Positions 1-5,912 of a stretch of 7,760 nucleotides of DNA are shown piece by piece. A model generated the notes under the pieces. It was not told where the DNA came from, made no database searches, and saw nothing but the letters and a program-made list of their open reading frames with translations. This stretch comes from Kiloniellales bacterium. GTDB lineage: Bacteria > Pseudomonadota > Alphaproteobacteria > Kiloniellales > JAKSDN01. The translations under genes were made by a program, and so were the position numbers. Numbering within the stretch: the stretch's first letter is position 1; each line of letters opens with the position of its first letter. The stretch spans positions 1 to 7,760 of the forward strand of contig JAKSDN010000727.1 of assembly GCA_022360075.1 (NCBI GenBank), given 5' to 3'.

Positions 1-713
1 CCCGCCTGGGAAACGCTGAGTCCTTCGATGACTTGCGTAAAATCACCCGGCGTGAACGCAATGAACTCCGGCAGCCCGTCGACGGACATCGTAGGCCGCA
101 ACCTGAGTTGTACATCGGCCCGGTCCGTTGGGTTGCCCCACTTGTCCTCGGCCTTCAGCCCAAGGCGGAAGGCGTCGCCCGGCCGGCATTGGGTCGGCAG
201 AACGGCTTTCCAACGCACCGGCGGGCCGGGCACGAGAGAAATCCTCGGTGAGCTCGCAAGCGGCGTGAAACGGCCGGTGGCGATAGGGTCCACGAGGATA
301 CGGAACTCGAACTGCCGCTCGCAAAACGTCTGCAGCCGCAGACCCTGCCCCCCCTGTCGGCGGTCTCCAATGCGAATGGTGATTTGATCGCCTTCGCGCA
401 GGAACTGCTTCGCGCGGACGATGAGCGCTTTGTACCACGGTCGGACGTATCCGCGCGGATCGTAGCGAATATCGAGCTGCGCGCCGTTGCTGGCCTCCGC
501 CGTGACGAACCCGAGGCTCTTGGGATCATGGGTCTGCAAGACGGTCTGATCGTTCGCCGAGCGAAATGCGATCAAGACCATGCCAAGATCGTCGATCCCG
601 AACTTCCCGCAGGTATAGACGAGCGTGAACGACGCGATGGATCCGGCCTCGAACGCACCGCTCGGGGTCAGTTCGGCGCACCCCATCAACTCGGGCCGAT
701 ACTTGGCCGCCAC
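1..713 (-). CDS. DUF3604-type protein, N-terminal part (3' end beyond window)
   Basis: On the minus strand an open frame runs without a stop from GTG at 713 to base 1, about 237 codons; the C-terminus lies outside the window. It begins VAAKYRPELMGCAELTP and contains FGIDDLGMVLIAF, RYDPRGYVRPW, IRIGDRRQGGQGLRLQTFC, VPGPPVRWKAVLP and LKAEDKWGNP. From memory these resemble the beta-rich N-terminal region that precedes the DUF3604 domain (PF12228; proposed metal-dependent hydrolase-like fold, function unknown) in alphaproteobacterial proteins of roughly 600-800 residues. The diagnostic DUF3604 domain itself is not in view. GTG is chosen because GGGGAGG lies 4 nt upstream (724-718) and an in-frame TAG occurs about 50 nt upstream; a TTG at 743 is the only other start. 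GC is high (about 70% in the 181-240 stretch). The gene is divergent from the LysR gene, so that regulator may control it. The reading frame is near certain; the family name is moderately sure. Confidence 0.68.
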   Translation of the reverse strand, partial: MAAKYRPELMGCAELTPSGAFEAGSIASFTLVYTCGKFGIDDLGMVLIAFRSANDQTVLQTHDPKSLGFVTAEASNGAQLDIRYDPRGYVRPWYKALIVRAKQFLREGDQITIRIGDRRQGGQGLRLQTFCERQFEFRILVDPIATGRFTPLASSPRISLVPGPPVRWKAVLPTQCRPGDAFRLGLKAEDKWGNPTDRADVQLRLRPTMSVDGLPEFIAFTPGDFTQVIEGLSVSQA

Positions 714-755
714 GTCGCCTCCCCATGATTCGTTAGCTCGTTGCAAGATGGTGAC

Positions 756-782
756 ATTCTAGCTTGATGAGTATCGTTCCAA
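756..782 (-). promoter_or_regulatory. possible promoter of the DUF3604-type gene
   Basis: Reading the minus strand, TTGGAA (782-777) and TAGAAT (761-756) resemble -35 and -10 boxes, but the 15-nt spacer is short. Transcription would begin near 749, about 35 nt before the GTG start. The -35 box lies next to the dyad at 787-809, so a protein bound there could affect both divergent genes. This is a weak match by eye. Confidence 0.3.
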
Positions 783-793
783 AAATGCATAAT
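764..793 (+). promoter_or_regulatory. candidate sigma70 promoter of the LysR gene
   Basis: TTGATG (764-769) and CATAAT (788-793, one mismatch to TATAAT) are separated by 18 nt. Transcription would begin near 800, leaving a leader of about 20-30 nt. No clear Shine-Dalgarno site precedes either possible start (819 or 831). Confidence 0.4.
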
Positions 794-809
794 TCTTCTG
801 AAATCATGC
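787..809. promoter_or_regulatory. imperfect inverted repeat, candidate regulator-binding site
   Basis: GCATAATT (787-794), a 7-nt spacer, then AATCATGC (802-809): the arms pair at 7 of 8 positions. The left arm covers the proposed -10 box of the LysR gene, a placement that would suit autorepression, which is common for LysR regulators (inference). It lacks a symmetric T-N11-A core, so it is not a textbook LysR box. Confidence 0.4.
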
Positions 810-830
810 TTCTGTAACATGTTCATTCCC

Positions 831-1739
831 ATGGATATCAAAGACTTGAATGCGTTCCGGGTGGTCGTCGAGGCCGGCACTGTCACGCGTGCCGCCTTAC
901 GGTTGCGCCGCACGCAGCCGGCCGTCAGCCGTATCGTGGCGCGCCTCGAGGACGAGCTTGGCTTCAAGTTGTTCGAAAGAACGCAGAAGCGGTTCAGCCT
1001 GACCGCGGAAGGCGACGCATTCTTCCGGGAAACCGACCGTCTGCTTGCCAGCTTCGACGAGATCCTCGAGGCCGCCCAGGACATTCGGGAAGGCCGGCTC
1101 TCGAGAGTCCGCATCGTCTCGATGCCGGCCCTTGCCCACGGGCTGCTTCCCGCCGCCCTCGCGGCCTTTCAGAAGTCGCACCCGCGTATATCCGTCTCCG
1201 TTGACGTTCGGCGCCGTGCCGAGGTCACCCGCTGGGTCGCCGGGCGCCAATTCGATATCGGTGTCGCGAGCCTTCCGGTGGACTACCCCGGCGTATCGAC
1301 GCGACGGATCACGAAGGCGCGTGCCTTGGCGGTGCTGCCGAAGAAGCATGCGCTGGCGCGCGGAAAGACCGTTGCCTTGTCGGACCTGGCATCCGAGCCG
1401 CTCGTTGGCCTAGGTGCCGACGCCATGATCCAAACACGCATCAACCAGCTCTTCACGCGGCTTGGCCTGACGCCAACCTTGGCAATCGACACCTCGTCCC
1501 TATTGGCCGTTTGTCATTTCGTTGCGAGCGGCCTCGGATGCGGCATCGTCGACCCTTTCACGGCACACGCGATCGGGCGAGCCGATGTCGCATTCCGCCC
1601 CTTGGAGCCACATCTGGAGTTCGAATACGGGCTGCTCTTCGAAAAGGACTTTCCGCAGTCCGACCAAGTATCCGCGCTTTGCGATGAAATCGTCGCTGCC
1701 GCGCCGGAAATCACGCGTCATGCCTATTCACTCGCGTAG
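831..1739 (+). CDS. LysR-family transcriptional regulator (opine-regulator-like)
   Basis: The protein is 302 residues from ATG 831, or 306 from an in-frame ATG at 819. The later start is preferred because MDIKDLNAF matches the usual beginning of the family; neither has a visible Shine-Dalgarno site. Residues 1-60 form the winged helix-turn-helix, with the recognition region around AALRLRRTQPAVSRIVARLE (21-40) and the typical LFERTQKRFSLTAEG (48-61). A linker helix follows to about 85, then a periplasmic-binding-protein-like effector domain from about 92 (VRIVSMPALAHGLLPAAL) to the C-terminus. The segment WVAGRQFDIGVASLPVDYPGV (135-155) recalls the OccR/NocR/LysR effector-domain group, which responds to opines or amino-acid-like ligands. 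It is transcribed away from the DUF3604-type gene and converges on the importer operon. Its targets are not shown by the sequence: the divergent neighbour is likeliest, the importer possible. Family call is secure; ligand is unknown. Confidence 0.93.
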   Translation: MDIKDLNAFRVVVEAGTVTRAALRLRRTQPAVSRIVARLEDELGFKLFERTQKRFSLTAEGDAFFRETDRLLASFDEILEAAQDIREGRLSRVRIVSMPALAHGLLPAALAAFQKSHPRISVSVDVRRRAEVTRWVAGRQFDIGVASLPVDYPGVSTRRITKARALAVLPKKHALARGKTVALSDLASEPLVGLGADAMIQTRINQLFTRLGLTPTLAIDTSSLLAVCHFVASGLGCGIVDPFTAHAIGRADVAFRPLEPHLEFEYGLLFEKDFPQSDQVSALCDEIVAAAPEITRHAYSLA

Positions 1740-1792
1740 GGCATTTTCGGCTGGAGAGAATTCGCCTGCCATCAAATCCCCTCAACCTGACG

Positions 1793-1812
1793 CAACGACG
1801 TGAAGTCGCTTG
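1793..1812. terminator. weak hairpin between convergent genes
   Basis: CAACGAC (1793-1799) pairs with GTCG-C-TTG (1805-1812) across a 5-nt loop, giving seven base pairs with one bulged C. It sits midway in the gap between the LysR gene and the permease gene, where both transcripts should end. There is no T-run on either strand, so intrinsic termination is doubtful. Nothing else of note is seen in 1740-1843. Confidence 0.22.
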
Positions 1813-1843
1813 TCCAACGATAAGAATATACTAGAGAAGGTAA

Positions 1844-2620
1844 TCAGACATGGAACCGACCGGCAAACCGCCTGATCAGAAGTCGGAATACATTGTCCAG
1901 AAAGATCCCCAACAACCCGAGAAGAATGATCCCCAGAAAAATCTTCTCGGTCTGCATGAAGAGACGTGCATTGTAGATCAGATATCCTAGCCCTTCATCG
2001 GCGGCAAGCATTTCCGCGGCGACGATCGTCATGAACGACATTCCCATGGCGATCCGCATACCGGTCAATATGTAGGGCATGGCGCCGGGTATCGTCACGA
2101 AGAGAAAGGCCTGCAGTCGAGATGCGCCCAAGCAAAAAGCCGCTCTGTAGCGATTTTGCGGAATGCGCGTTACGCCGAAGTATGTGTTGATGATGACAGA
2201 GAAAAGAGTCGTATAGACAATTAGAAATATCTTCGACGCCTCCCCAATTCCAAGCCAGATGATGGCCAAACTTATGAAAGCGATCGGCGGTATGGAGCGG
2301 AAGAAATTGATGTATGGCTCAATGGTGAGTCTGAAGACCCTGACTTCACCCATCAGCAAGCCGATCGGAATGGCAATAACGCTGCCGATGGCAAAGCCGA
2401 CAGCCACCCGCAGCAAGCTCATTCCAATGTGCTTGAACAGCTCGCCATCGCTGAGCATGTCGAGGCCCGCGCCGACGACCGACGAGGGCGACGGAAAGAA
2501 GACTTCTTTGGTATTCGGCGTGACCACGAACTGCCACACAATCAGTATGGCGACGAACGAAACGATCACACCCGCCCATTGGCTCTTGTTTATCGACCAG
2601 TTTTCTCTTTGTTGCGCCAT
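1844..2620 (-). CDS. ABC transporter permease, NitT/TauT (SsuC/TauC-like) family
   Basis: This 258-residue inner-membrane protein has the normal length of SsuC/TauC/NrtB permeases (BPD_transp_1 fold). Hydrophobic segments can be seen near residues 16-33, 66-92, 112-124, 130-150, 186-204 and 226-248. Before the first lies a short hydrophilic N-terminus, and FFPSPSSVVGAG (41-52) is a family-typical stretch after it. The cytoplasmic EAA-type coupling loop that docks onto the ATPase is AAFCLGASRLQAFLFVTIPG (160-179), followed by AMPYILTGMRIAMG. FFRSIPPIAFISLAIIW (106-122) is also characteristic. The start at 2620 is 3 nt after the ATPase stop (TGA-gcg-ATG), so translation is probably coupled. The gene is clearly poorer in GC (about 43% in the two 60-base stretches from 2161 to 2280) than the LysR gene. 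Substrate cannot be read from a permease; family members carry sulfonates, taurine, nitrate or pyrimidine precursors. Confidence 0.93.
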   Translation of the reverse strand: MAQQRENWSINKSQWAGVIVSFVAILIVWQFVVTPNTKEVFFPSPSSVVGAGLDMLSDGELFKHIGMSLLRVAVGFAIGSVIAIPIGLLMGEVRVFRLTIEPYINFFRSIPPIAFISLAIIWLGIGEASKIFLIVYTTLFSVIINTYFGVTRIPQNRYRAAFCLGASRLQAFLFVTIPGAMPYILTGMRIAMGMSFMTIVAAEMLAADEGLGYLIYNARLFMQTEKIFLGIILLGLLGIFLDNVFRLLIRRFAGRFHV

Positions 2621-2623
2621 CGC

Positions 2624-3421
2624 TCAAAGGTCTTTCATCTGGCTCATGGCCTTTTGCACCTCTTCGGAGACCAAGCCCCGACAGTGGGCGTAGAGCTCCA
2701 TGAATTCAGGCATTATCCGGTCTCTCGGTCGCGGAAGGTCGACGTCCACGACTTCCTTCAGTTTTGCTTCCGGACCGGCCGTCATGACGCCGAGCCGATC
2801 CCCGAGAATTATGGCTTCTTCCAAATCGTGGGTGATGAAAAGAACGGTCTTTCGCGTTCCTTCCCATATTCGCGCCAGTTCCGCCTGGAGCGCCGTTCTG
2901 GTTATGGCGTCGAGGGCGCCGAACGGCTCGTCCATCAAGAGAATGCTCGGGTTATTGCAAAGAACACGGGCAAGTTGAACTCTTTGCATCATACCGCCGG
3001 AAAGTTCATGAGGGAATTTCGCGTCATGTCCCTGCAACCCGACTAACTCGAGGTATTGATGTGCCATGTCTCGACGCTTCTTTTTCGGAACATTCTTCAA
3101 GCGAAGCCCGAACTCGACATTTTCTATACTGTTTAGCCACGGATAAAGTGAATCGGTTCCTTGAAAGATAACGCCTCTGTCGACGCTTGGGCCGACAACT
3201 CGACTTCCATGGTGAAGGATCTCTCCACTGCTTACCTGCTCGAACCCAGCAACCAAGTTCAGTACCGTACTCTTTCCACAGCCACTGGGACCGAGCAGAC
3301 AAAAGAACTCTCCCTCAGATACCTCCAGGTCGAAGCCCTTTACGGCTGGAAGCTGACGTGACCGATCTTTCTTGAATGCCTTCTCGACTTGTCTCAGCTC
3401 AAGTATGGCTGCCATTTCCAT
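2624..3421 (-). CDS. ABC transporter ATP-binding protein, NitT/TauT (SsuB/TauB-like) family
   Basis: A 265-residue cytoplasmic ATPase that powers the importer. All nucleotide-binding motifs are intact: Walker A GPSGCGKST (44-52), Q-loop glutamine in VIFQG (Q87), ABC signature LSGGMMQR (140-147), Walker B ILLMDEPFGALD (160-171) and the switch histidine in FITHDLEEA (H198). The length and DEPFGALD/THDLEEA style are typical of SsuB/TauB/NrtD proteins. There are two close starts, ATG 3421 and ATG 3415 (MAAILELRQV); the second has an AGG at better spacing (8 nt against 2 nt) and may be the true one. It follows the binding-protein gene after a 207-nt gap and is nearly contiguous with the permease gene. 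GC is modest (about 47% in the 3001-3060 stretch). Function as ATPase is sure; the transported substrate is not. Confidence 0.95.
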   Translation of the reverse strand: MEMAAILELRQVEKAFKKDRSRQLPAVKGFDLEVSEGEFFCLLGPSGCGKSTVLNLVAGFEQVSSGEILHHGSRVVGPSVDRGVIFQGTDSLYPWLNSIENVEFGLRLKNVPKKKRRDMAHQYLELVGLQGHDAKFPHELSGGMMQRVQLARVLCNNPSILLMDEPFGALDAITRTALQAELARIWEGTRKTVLFITHDLEEAIILGDRLGVMTAGPEAKLKEVVDVDLPRPRDRIMPEFMELYAHCRGLVSEEVQKAMSQMKDL

Positions 3422-3628
3422 AACCTAGCATCATTCGACCTGCCCGCACGGAAGCGCGGAGGACCACTCCACCCAGCCGGCTGCGTCGAGGAGGCTGCGA
3501 CAAACAGCGAGACATTGCCCAGGGACGGGACGACGTCTTAGCACAGCTGCGCCCCGGCCGTCGTCGAAGCAGGGCTGGCAATGAGTGGGAAACACCGACG
3601 GACCGGCAGGACCGTCCGTAGCAGCCTC
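3422..3628 (-). other. intercistronic gap in the importer operon
   Basis: These 207 nt separate the binding-protein stop from the ATPase start, long for genes of one transporter. The hairpin at 3598-3619 lies at the upstream end. A 60-codon frame on the minus strand crosses the gap into the ATPase gene, but its arginine- and serine-rich product looks like a chance ORF. No clear internal promoter is seen. Confidence 0.5.
3598..3619 (-). other. intercistronic hairpin after the binding-protein gene
   Basis: ACGGAC (3598-3603) and GTCCGT (3614-3619) form a perfect 6-bp GC-rich stem with a 10-nt loop, beginning 9 nt after the TGA of the binding-protein gene in the direction of transcription. No T-run follows. 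Such hairpins behind binding-protein genes commonly protect the upstream message or partly terminate transcription, so that more binding protein than membrane component is made. That role is inferred here. Confidence 0.4.
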
Positions 3629-4594
3629 TCAGAACTCGACCCGATCAGGAGCCACCGATCTCAGCAAATCGCCATCGACGAAGCCATCCCAGTCAGGAGC
3701 GCCCTCGATGGCCCCGGCATCCCGCAACCAAACCGCGGCATCCCGCTGCCAAGCCAAGATCTCATCTGTCAACTGAATGCGAAAGGCAACACGGTCGAGA
3801 GCCGTCTTCGCCAGTTCCTCCGTCAGATTGAACGCCTTTGCCGACATCTTGACGGTTTCTTCCGGATGAGCAGCGATGTACTCGTCGGCCTCCACGAGGG
3901 CCTTCAGGATCCGGGCGGCCGTATCGCGATCAGCGGCAAGTTTCTTCGAGAAGCTAACCAGGTTGATCATCGTATAGATGCCGCCGTCGTCTCCGCCGCG
4001 GGCGAATATCTTCGCGTCCTCAGCGATTTCCAGCGCTTTGGACGGCCAGGGCTCCCACACGAAAAATGCGTCGATATCCCCCCTGTCGAATGCCGGCACC
4101 ATTTCCGACGGCGCGACGTTCTTAATCGTGACCTGATCGGCGGCGACGTTGTACTTCCGCAAAAAGCGACTCAGGAAGTACTCTGATGCCGTGTTCTTCT
4201 TCACCGCGAGCGTCTTGCCGACCAGACCGGATGCCGCGTCGATATCGTTTCGGGTAACGACGGCATTGTAGTTTGGCGCCGTATAGTTGGCGGCGACCAC
4301 CACCGTCGCATCGCCTTTCACGCCGGCGCTGATGGTCGGAAGCTCCGTTGCCATGGCAACATCCGTTTCTCCGGCCAGAACGGCATCCAGAGTCAGAGAC
4401 CCGAAGCCAAAGGTCTTAACGACCGCATCGATCCCGTTGCTTTCGAAGAAGCCTTTCTCCTTTGCGATCACCACGTGCGCAAAGGTCGGATCAACGCCAA
4501 TGCCGAAGACGACTCGCTCGCCCGCCTGCGCTTGCGAAAAGGAAGCAGCTACCAACGCTGCAAGGCCCAAAAGCCTCCCTGTCATTTTTCTCAC
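3629..4594 (-). CDS. ABC transporter substrate-binding protein, SsuA/TauA/NMT1-like
   Basis: A 321-residue periplasmic binding protein that would deliver ligand to the permease. Residues 1-24 are a signal peptide: basic MRKMTGR, hydrophobic LLGLAALVAASF, and a probable cleavage site AQA|GE after residue 24. The mature part has the NMT1/SsuA-like fold: VVFGIGVDPTFAHVVIAKEKGFF (28-50 overall), a ligand-side loop FGFGSLTLDAVLAGETDVAM (62-81), KTLAVKKNTASEYFLSRFL (127-145) and DIDAFFVWEPW (173-183). Length is normal for sulfonate/taurine binders. The start is GTG 4594, with a strong AAGGAGG (4609-4603) 8 nt upstream; ATG 4585, three codons on, is the alternative. It is the first gene of the minus-strand operon and lies behind a promoter carrying the shared 17-bp element. 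Ligand class (sulfonate versus other small anion or pyrimidine) is inferred from family and from the ComA-like neighbour. Confidence 0.92.
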   Translation of the reverse strand: MRKMTGRLLGLAALVAASFSQAQAGERVVFGIGVDPTFAHVVIAKEKGFFESNGIDAVVKTFGFGSLTLDAVLAGETDVAMATELPTISAGVKGDATVVVAANYTAPNYNAVVTRNDIDAASGLVGKTLAVKKNTASEYFLSRFLRKYNVAADQVTIKNVAPSEMVPAFDRGDIDAFFVWEPWPSKALEIAEDAKIFARGGDDGGIYTMINLVSFSKKLAADRDTAARILKALVEADEYIAAHPEETVKMSAKAFNLTEELAKTALDRVAFRIQLTDEILAWQRDAAVWLRDAGAIEGAPDWDGFVDGDLLRSVAPDRVEF

Positions 4595-4602
4595 CTTTCT
4601 TT

Positions 4603-4609
4603 CCTCCTT
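4603..4609 (-). promoter_or_regulatory. strong ribosome binding site of the binding-protein gene
   Basis: AAGGAGG on the minus strand lies 8 nt before the GTG at 4594, ideal spacing, and 17 nt before the ATG at 4585. It therefore favours the GTG as start. A GGTGA closer to the ATG leaves some doubt. Confidence 0.7.
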
Positions 4610-4664
4610 CTGGCCTGCGGCACCACCTCGTCCATCGAGTTTGCATCAGAGGGTACCGTTTCAC

Positions 4665-4694
4665 AGAATACTATATAGTAATATGCCAAATCAA
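4665..4694 (-). promoter_or_regulatory. candidate promoter of the importer operon
   Basis: Reading the minus strand, TTGATT (4694-4689) and TATTCT (4670-4665) are separated by 18 nt, and the perfect palindrome TACTATATAGTA fills the downstream part of the spacer. Transcription would start near 4658, giving a leader of about 60 nt. The layout closely parallels the ComA-side promoter at 4854-4883. Confidence 0.5.
4670..4686 (-). promoter_or_regulatory. operator copy 1 (GCATATTACTATATAGT)
   Basis: This 17-bp element matches the copy at 4860-4876 at 16 of 17 positions but lies on the opposite strand. Its core ACTATATAGT is a perfect palindrome, extended here to 12 bp (4669-4680). It sits between the proposed -35 and -10 boxes of the importer promoter, where a bound dimer would block RNA polymerase. 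Confidence 0.6.
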
Positions 4695-4707
4695 CCGGAA
4701 TTTGGCA
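4684..4707. promoter_or_regulatory. perfect 8-bp inverted repeat TGCCAAAT-N8-ATTTGGCA
   Basis: The two arms (4684-4691 and 4700-4707) are exact reverse complements across an 8-nt spacer. The dyad covers the proposed -35 box of the importer promoter and touches operator copy 1. No equivalent was found at the ComA-side promoter, so it may be the site of a second regulator acting only on the importer. The binding protein is unknown; the LysR protein is one possibility. Confidence 0.5.
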
Positions 4708-4853
4708 GAATTTCGGCCCTTAGCGCCCTCGACCGCCATGAGATGCTGGCTTAGTCAACCGTCAGAGTGTACTAATTCCACCTATTATGTTGAAATATAT
4801 CTTAAATCCGGGCTGACCACGATGCCTTAGCCATCGCCGGGCAGTTACTCTCG

Positions 4854-4883
4854 TTGACAGCATATCACTATATAGTTTAGGAT
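4854..4883 (+). promoter_or_regulatory. candidate promoter of the ComA-like/amidohydrolase operon
   Basis: A perfect TTGACA (4854-4859), an 18-nt spacer containing the palindrome, and TAGGAT (4878-4883) as -10 box. Transcription would start near 4890, downstream of the ATG at 4882, so that ATG cannot be the ComA-like start if this promoter is right. The leader before the start at 5029/5035 is about 140 nt. Confidence 0.55.
4860..4876 (+). promoter_or_regulatory. operator copy 2 (GCATATCACTATATAGT)
   Basis: The second copy of the 17-bp element, in the orientation of the ComA-like gene, with the same ACTATATAGT palindrome (4867-4876). It begins immediately after TTGACA and ends just before TAGGAT, a classic repressor position. 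The two copies point outward and are centred about 190 bp apart. Confidence 0.6.
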
Positions 4884-5028
4884 GCAGCTAACGAACATAA
4901 ACCTGCCCAGTGAAGAGCTTCTATGGCCGCAGCGTCATGTTAGTCGGCATCGTCGGCCCGCCCCCTGGTCAATTCGGCCACCCGCCAACATCAGTGGTCA
5001 ATTGGAGAGCCGAGAACATGGAATTGGT
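4884..5028 (+). other. leader region before the ComA-like gene
   Basis: This stretch would be untranslated if transcription starts near 4890. It contains the 9-bp direct repeat TGGTCAATT (4966-4974 and 4995-5003, 29 bp apart) and the start of a six-codon mini-ORF at 5018. The frame of the ComA-like gene is open through it, but the encoded residues are unlike the family. No riboswitch or strong terminator hairpin was recognised. Confidence 0.4.
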
Positions 5029-5038
5029 ATGCCGATGA
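5018..5038 (+). CDS. six-codon leader mini-ORF coupled to the ComA-like start
   Basis: ATG 5018 encodes MELVCR and then stops at TGA 5036-5038, overlapping the ATG at 5035 of the ComA-like frame as ATGA. It has its own Shine-Dalgarno-like GGAGAG 8 nt upstream, whereas the ComA-like ATGs have none. Ribosomes could therefore load at the mini-ORF and reinitiate at 5035. This is an inference from spacing alone. Confidence 0.3.
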   Translation: MELVCR

Positions 5039-5859
5039 ACCAAACCCCCTTCGCCTTTTTCCCCATGCCCCCTGAACGTACTGCGGCAAAGCCCAGGACG
5101 AAGGGCCTGACTATGGTGATGGATTGGGGAATGCCGGTAAGGCTTCAGGAAGATTGGATGCGGCTGAACGCCCCTTATGTGGATCTCATGAAGATCGTCG
5201 TCGGGACCGCAAGACTCTATGACACGACCTATCTCAAGAAAAAACTGGAACTGTACAAGAGTTGCGAAGTAGCGCCGTTCCTGGGAGGCCAGTTCCTCGA
5301 GTACGTACTGCATGCGCAAGGTATAGCGGCCGTTGGGCCGTACTGCGACGAAGCCAAGCGCCTAGGGGTCGACGCGATAGAGGTGTCGGACAACCTGGTT
5401 ACGCTCACGCCGGAGGAACGTAAGACTGTTATACGAACCGCGGTCGACTGCGGGTTGGATGTCTATGGTGAGGTCGGCTCAAAGTTCACATCATCCGATG
5501 GCGACTTGCTCATTATGCAGGCCCGAGACTGTTTACAGGCCGGCTCTCAAATTGTGCTGATCGAAGGCGCGGAACTATTGCGGAACGGATCTCCCGATCT
5601 TCAGCTCTGTCGAAGGCTACAAGCCGGACTGGATATGAACCGGGTTATGTTCGAGCTCGGCGGGCCATGGATTCCCGAAACCACGGTTTGGTCGACCTAT
5701 GCTTTGAGACTATTTCTGATCCAAACCTTCGGGCCGGACGTCAATCTCGCCAACATCATGCCCGATCTTTTGCTGGATACGGAAGCTACGCGCGTCGGCC
5801 TTGGTGATCCACTCCTCTCCCCCGAAGAAATGGCGGCGCAGTCAGCACTGCGCTCCTGA
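5029..5859 (+). CDS. ComA-like protein (phosphosulfolactate synthase family)
   Basis: A 276-residue cytoplasmic TIM-barrel protein of the ComA family (PF02679). In methanogens ComA joins sulfite to phosphoenolpyruvate to give phosphosulfolactate, the first step to coenzyme M; Bacillus YitD is a bacterial relative. Recognised segments, numbered from ATG 5029, are KPRTKGLTMVMDWGMP (21-36), NAPYVDLMKIVVGTARLY (47-64), LGGQFLEYVL (85-94), GVDAIEVSDNLVTLTPEER (113-131), VYGEVGSK (145-152) and QIVLIEGAEL (174-183). These follow the family order, and length fits the usual 250-280. The frame is open back to 4882, but that ATG lies at the -10 box and the extra 49 residues look unlike the family. ATG 5029 or 5035 is preferred. 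The gene leads an operon facing away from the sulfonate-type importer. Neither ComB nor ComC is in the window. Whether it makes phosphosulfolactate, runs in reverse, or uses another substrate is not shown. Confidence 0.85.
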   Translation: MPMNQTPFAFFPMPPERTAAKPRTKGLTMVMDWGMPVRLQEDWMRLNAPYVDLMKIVVGTARLYDTTYLKKKLELYKSCEVAPFLGGQFLEYVLHAQGIAAVGPYCDEAKRLGVDAIEVSDNLVTLTPEERKTVIRTAVDCGLDVYGEVGSKFTSSDGDLLIMQARDCLQAGSQIVLIEGAELLRNGSPDLQLCRRLQAGLDMNRVMFELGGPWIPETTVWSTYALRLFLIQTFGPDVNLANIMPDLLLDTEATRVGLGDPLLSPEEMAAQSALRS

Positions 5860-5912
5860 CGCTTCAGTTTTATCTCGAAGTGCTTCTAGCGCCACAAAGA
5901 CGGACTACACGA

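Noticed and set aside
28..728. Plus-strand ORFs at 28-387 and 384-728
   Set aside because: They are the antisense shadow of the uninterrupted minus-strand DUF3604-type frame, which has recognisable protein segments.
790..802. T-N11-A LysR box near the LysR start
   Set aside because: T790 and A802 are 11 nt apart but are not centred on the local dyad (centre 798), so the match is probably fortuitous.
3399..3581. 60-codon minus-strand ORF between binding-protein and ATPase genes
   Set aside because: Arginine/serine-rich product, overlaps the ATPase start in another frame, and has no ribosome binding site; most likely chance.
4871..4876. TATAGT inside the palindrome as a -10 box
   Set aside because: No acceptable -35 box lies 16-18 nt upstream, whereas TTGACA with an 18-nt spacer to TAGGAT fits better.
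4882..5028. N-terminal extension of the ComA-like protein from ATG 4882
   Set aside because: The ATG lies in the proposed -10 box, has no usable Shine-Dalgarno site, and the extra 49 residues do not resemble the family, which starts near the KPRTKGLT segment.
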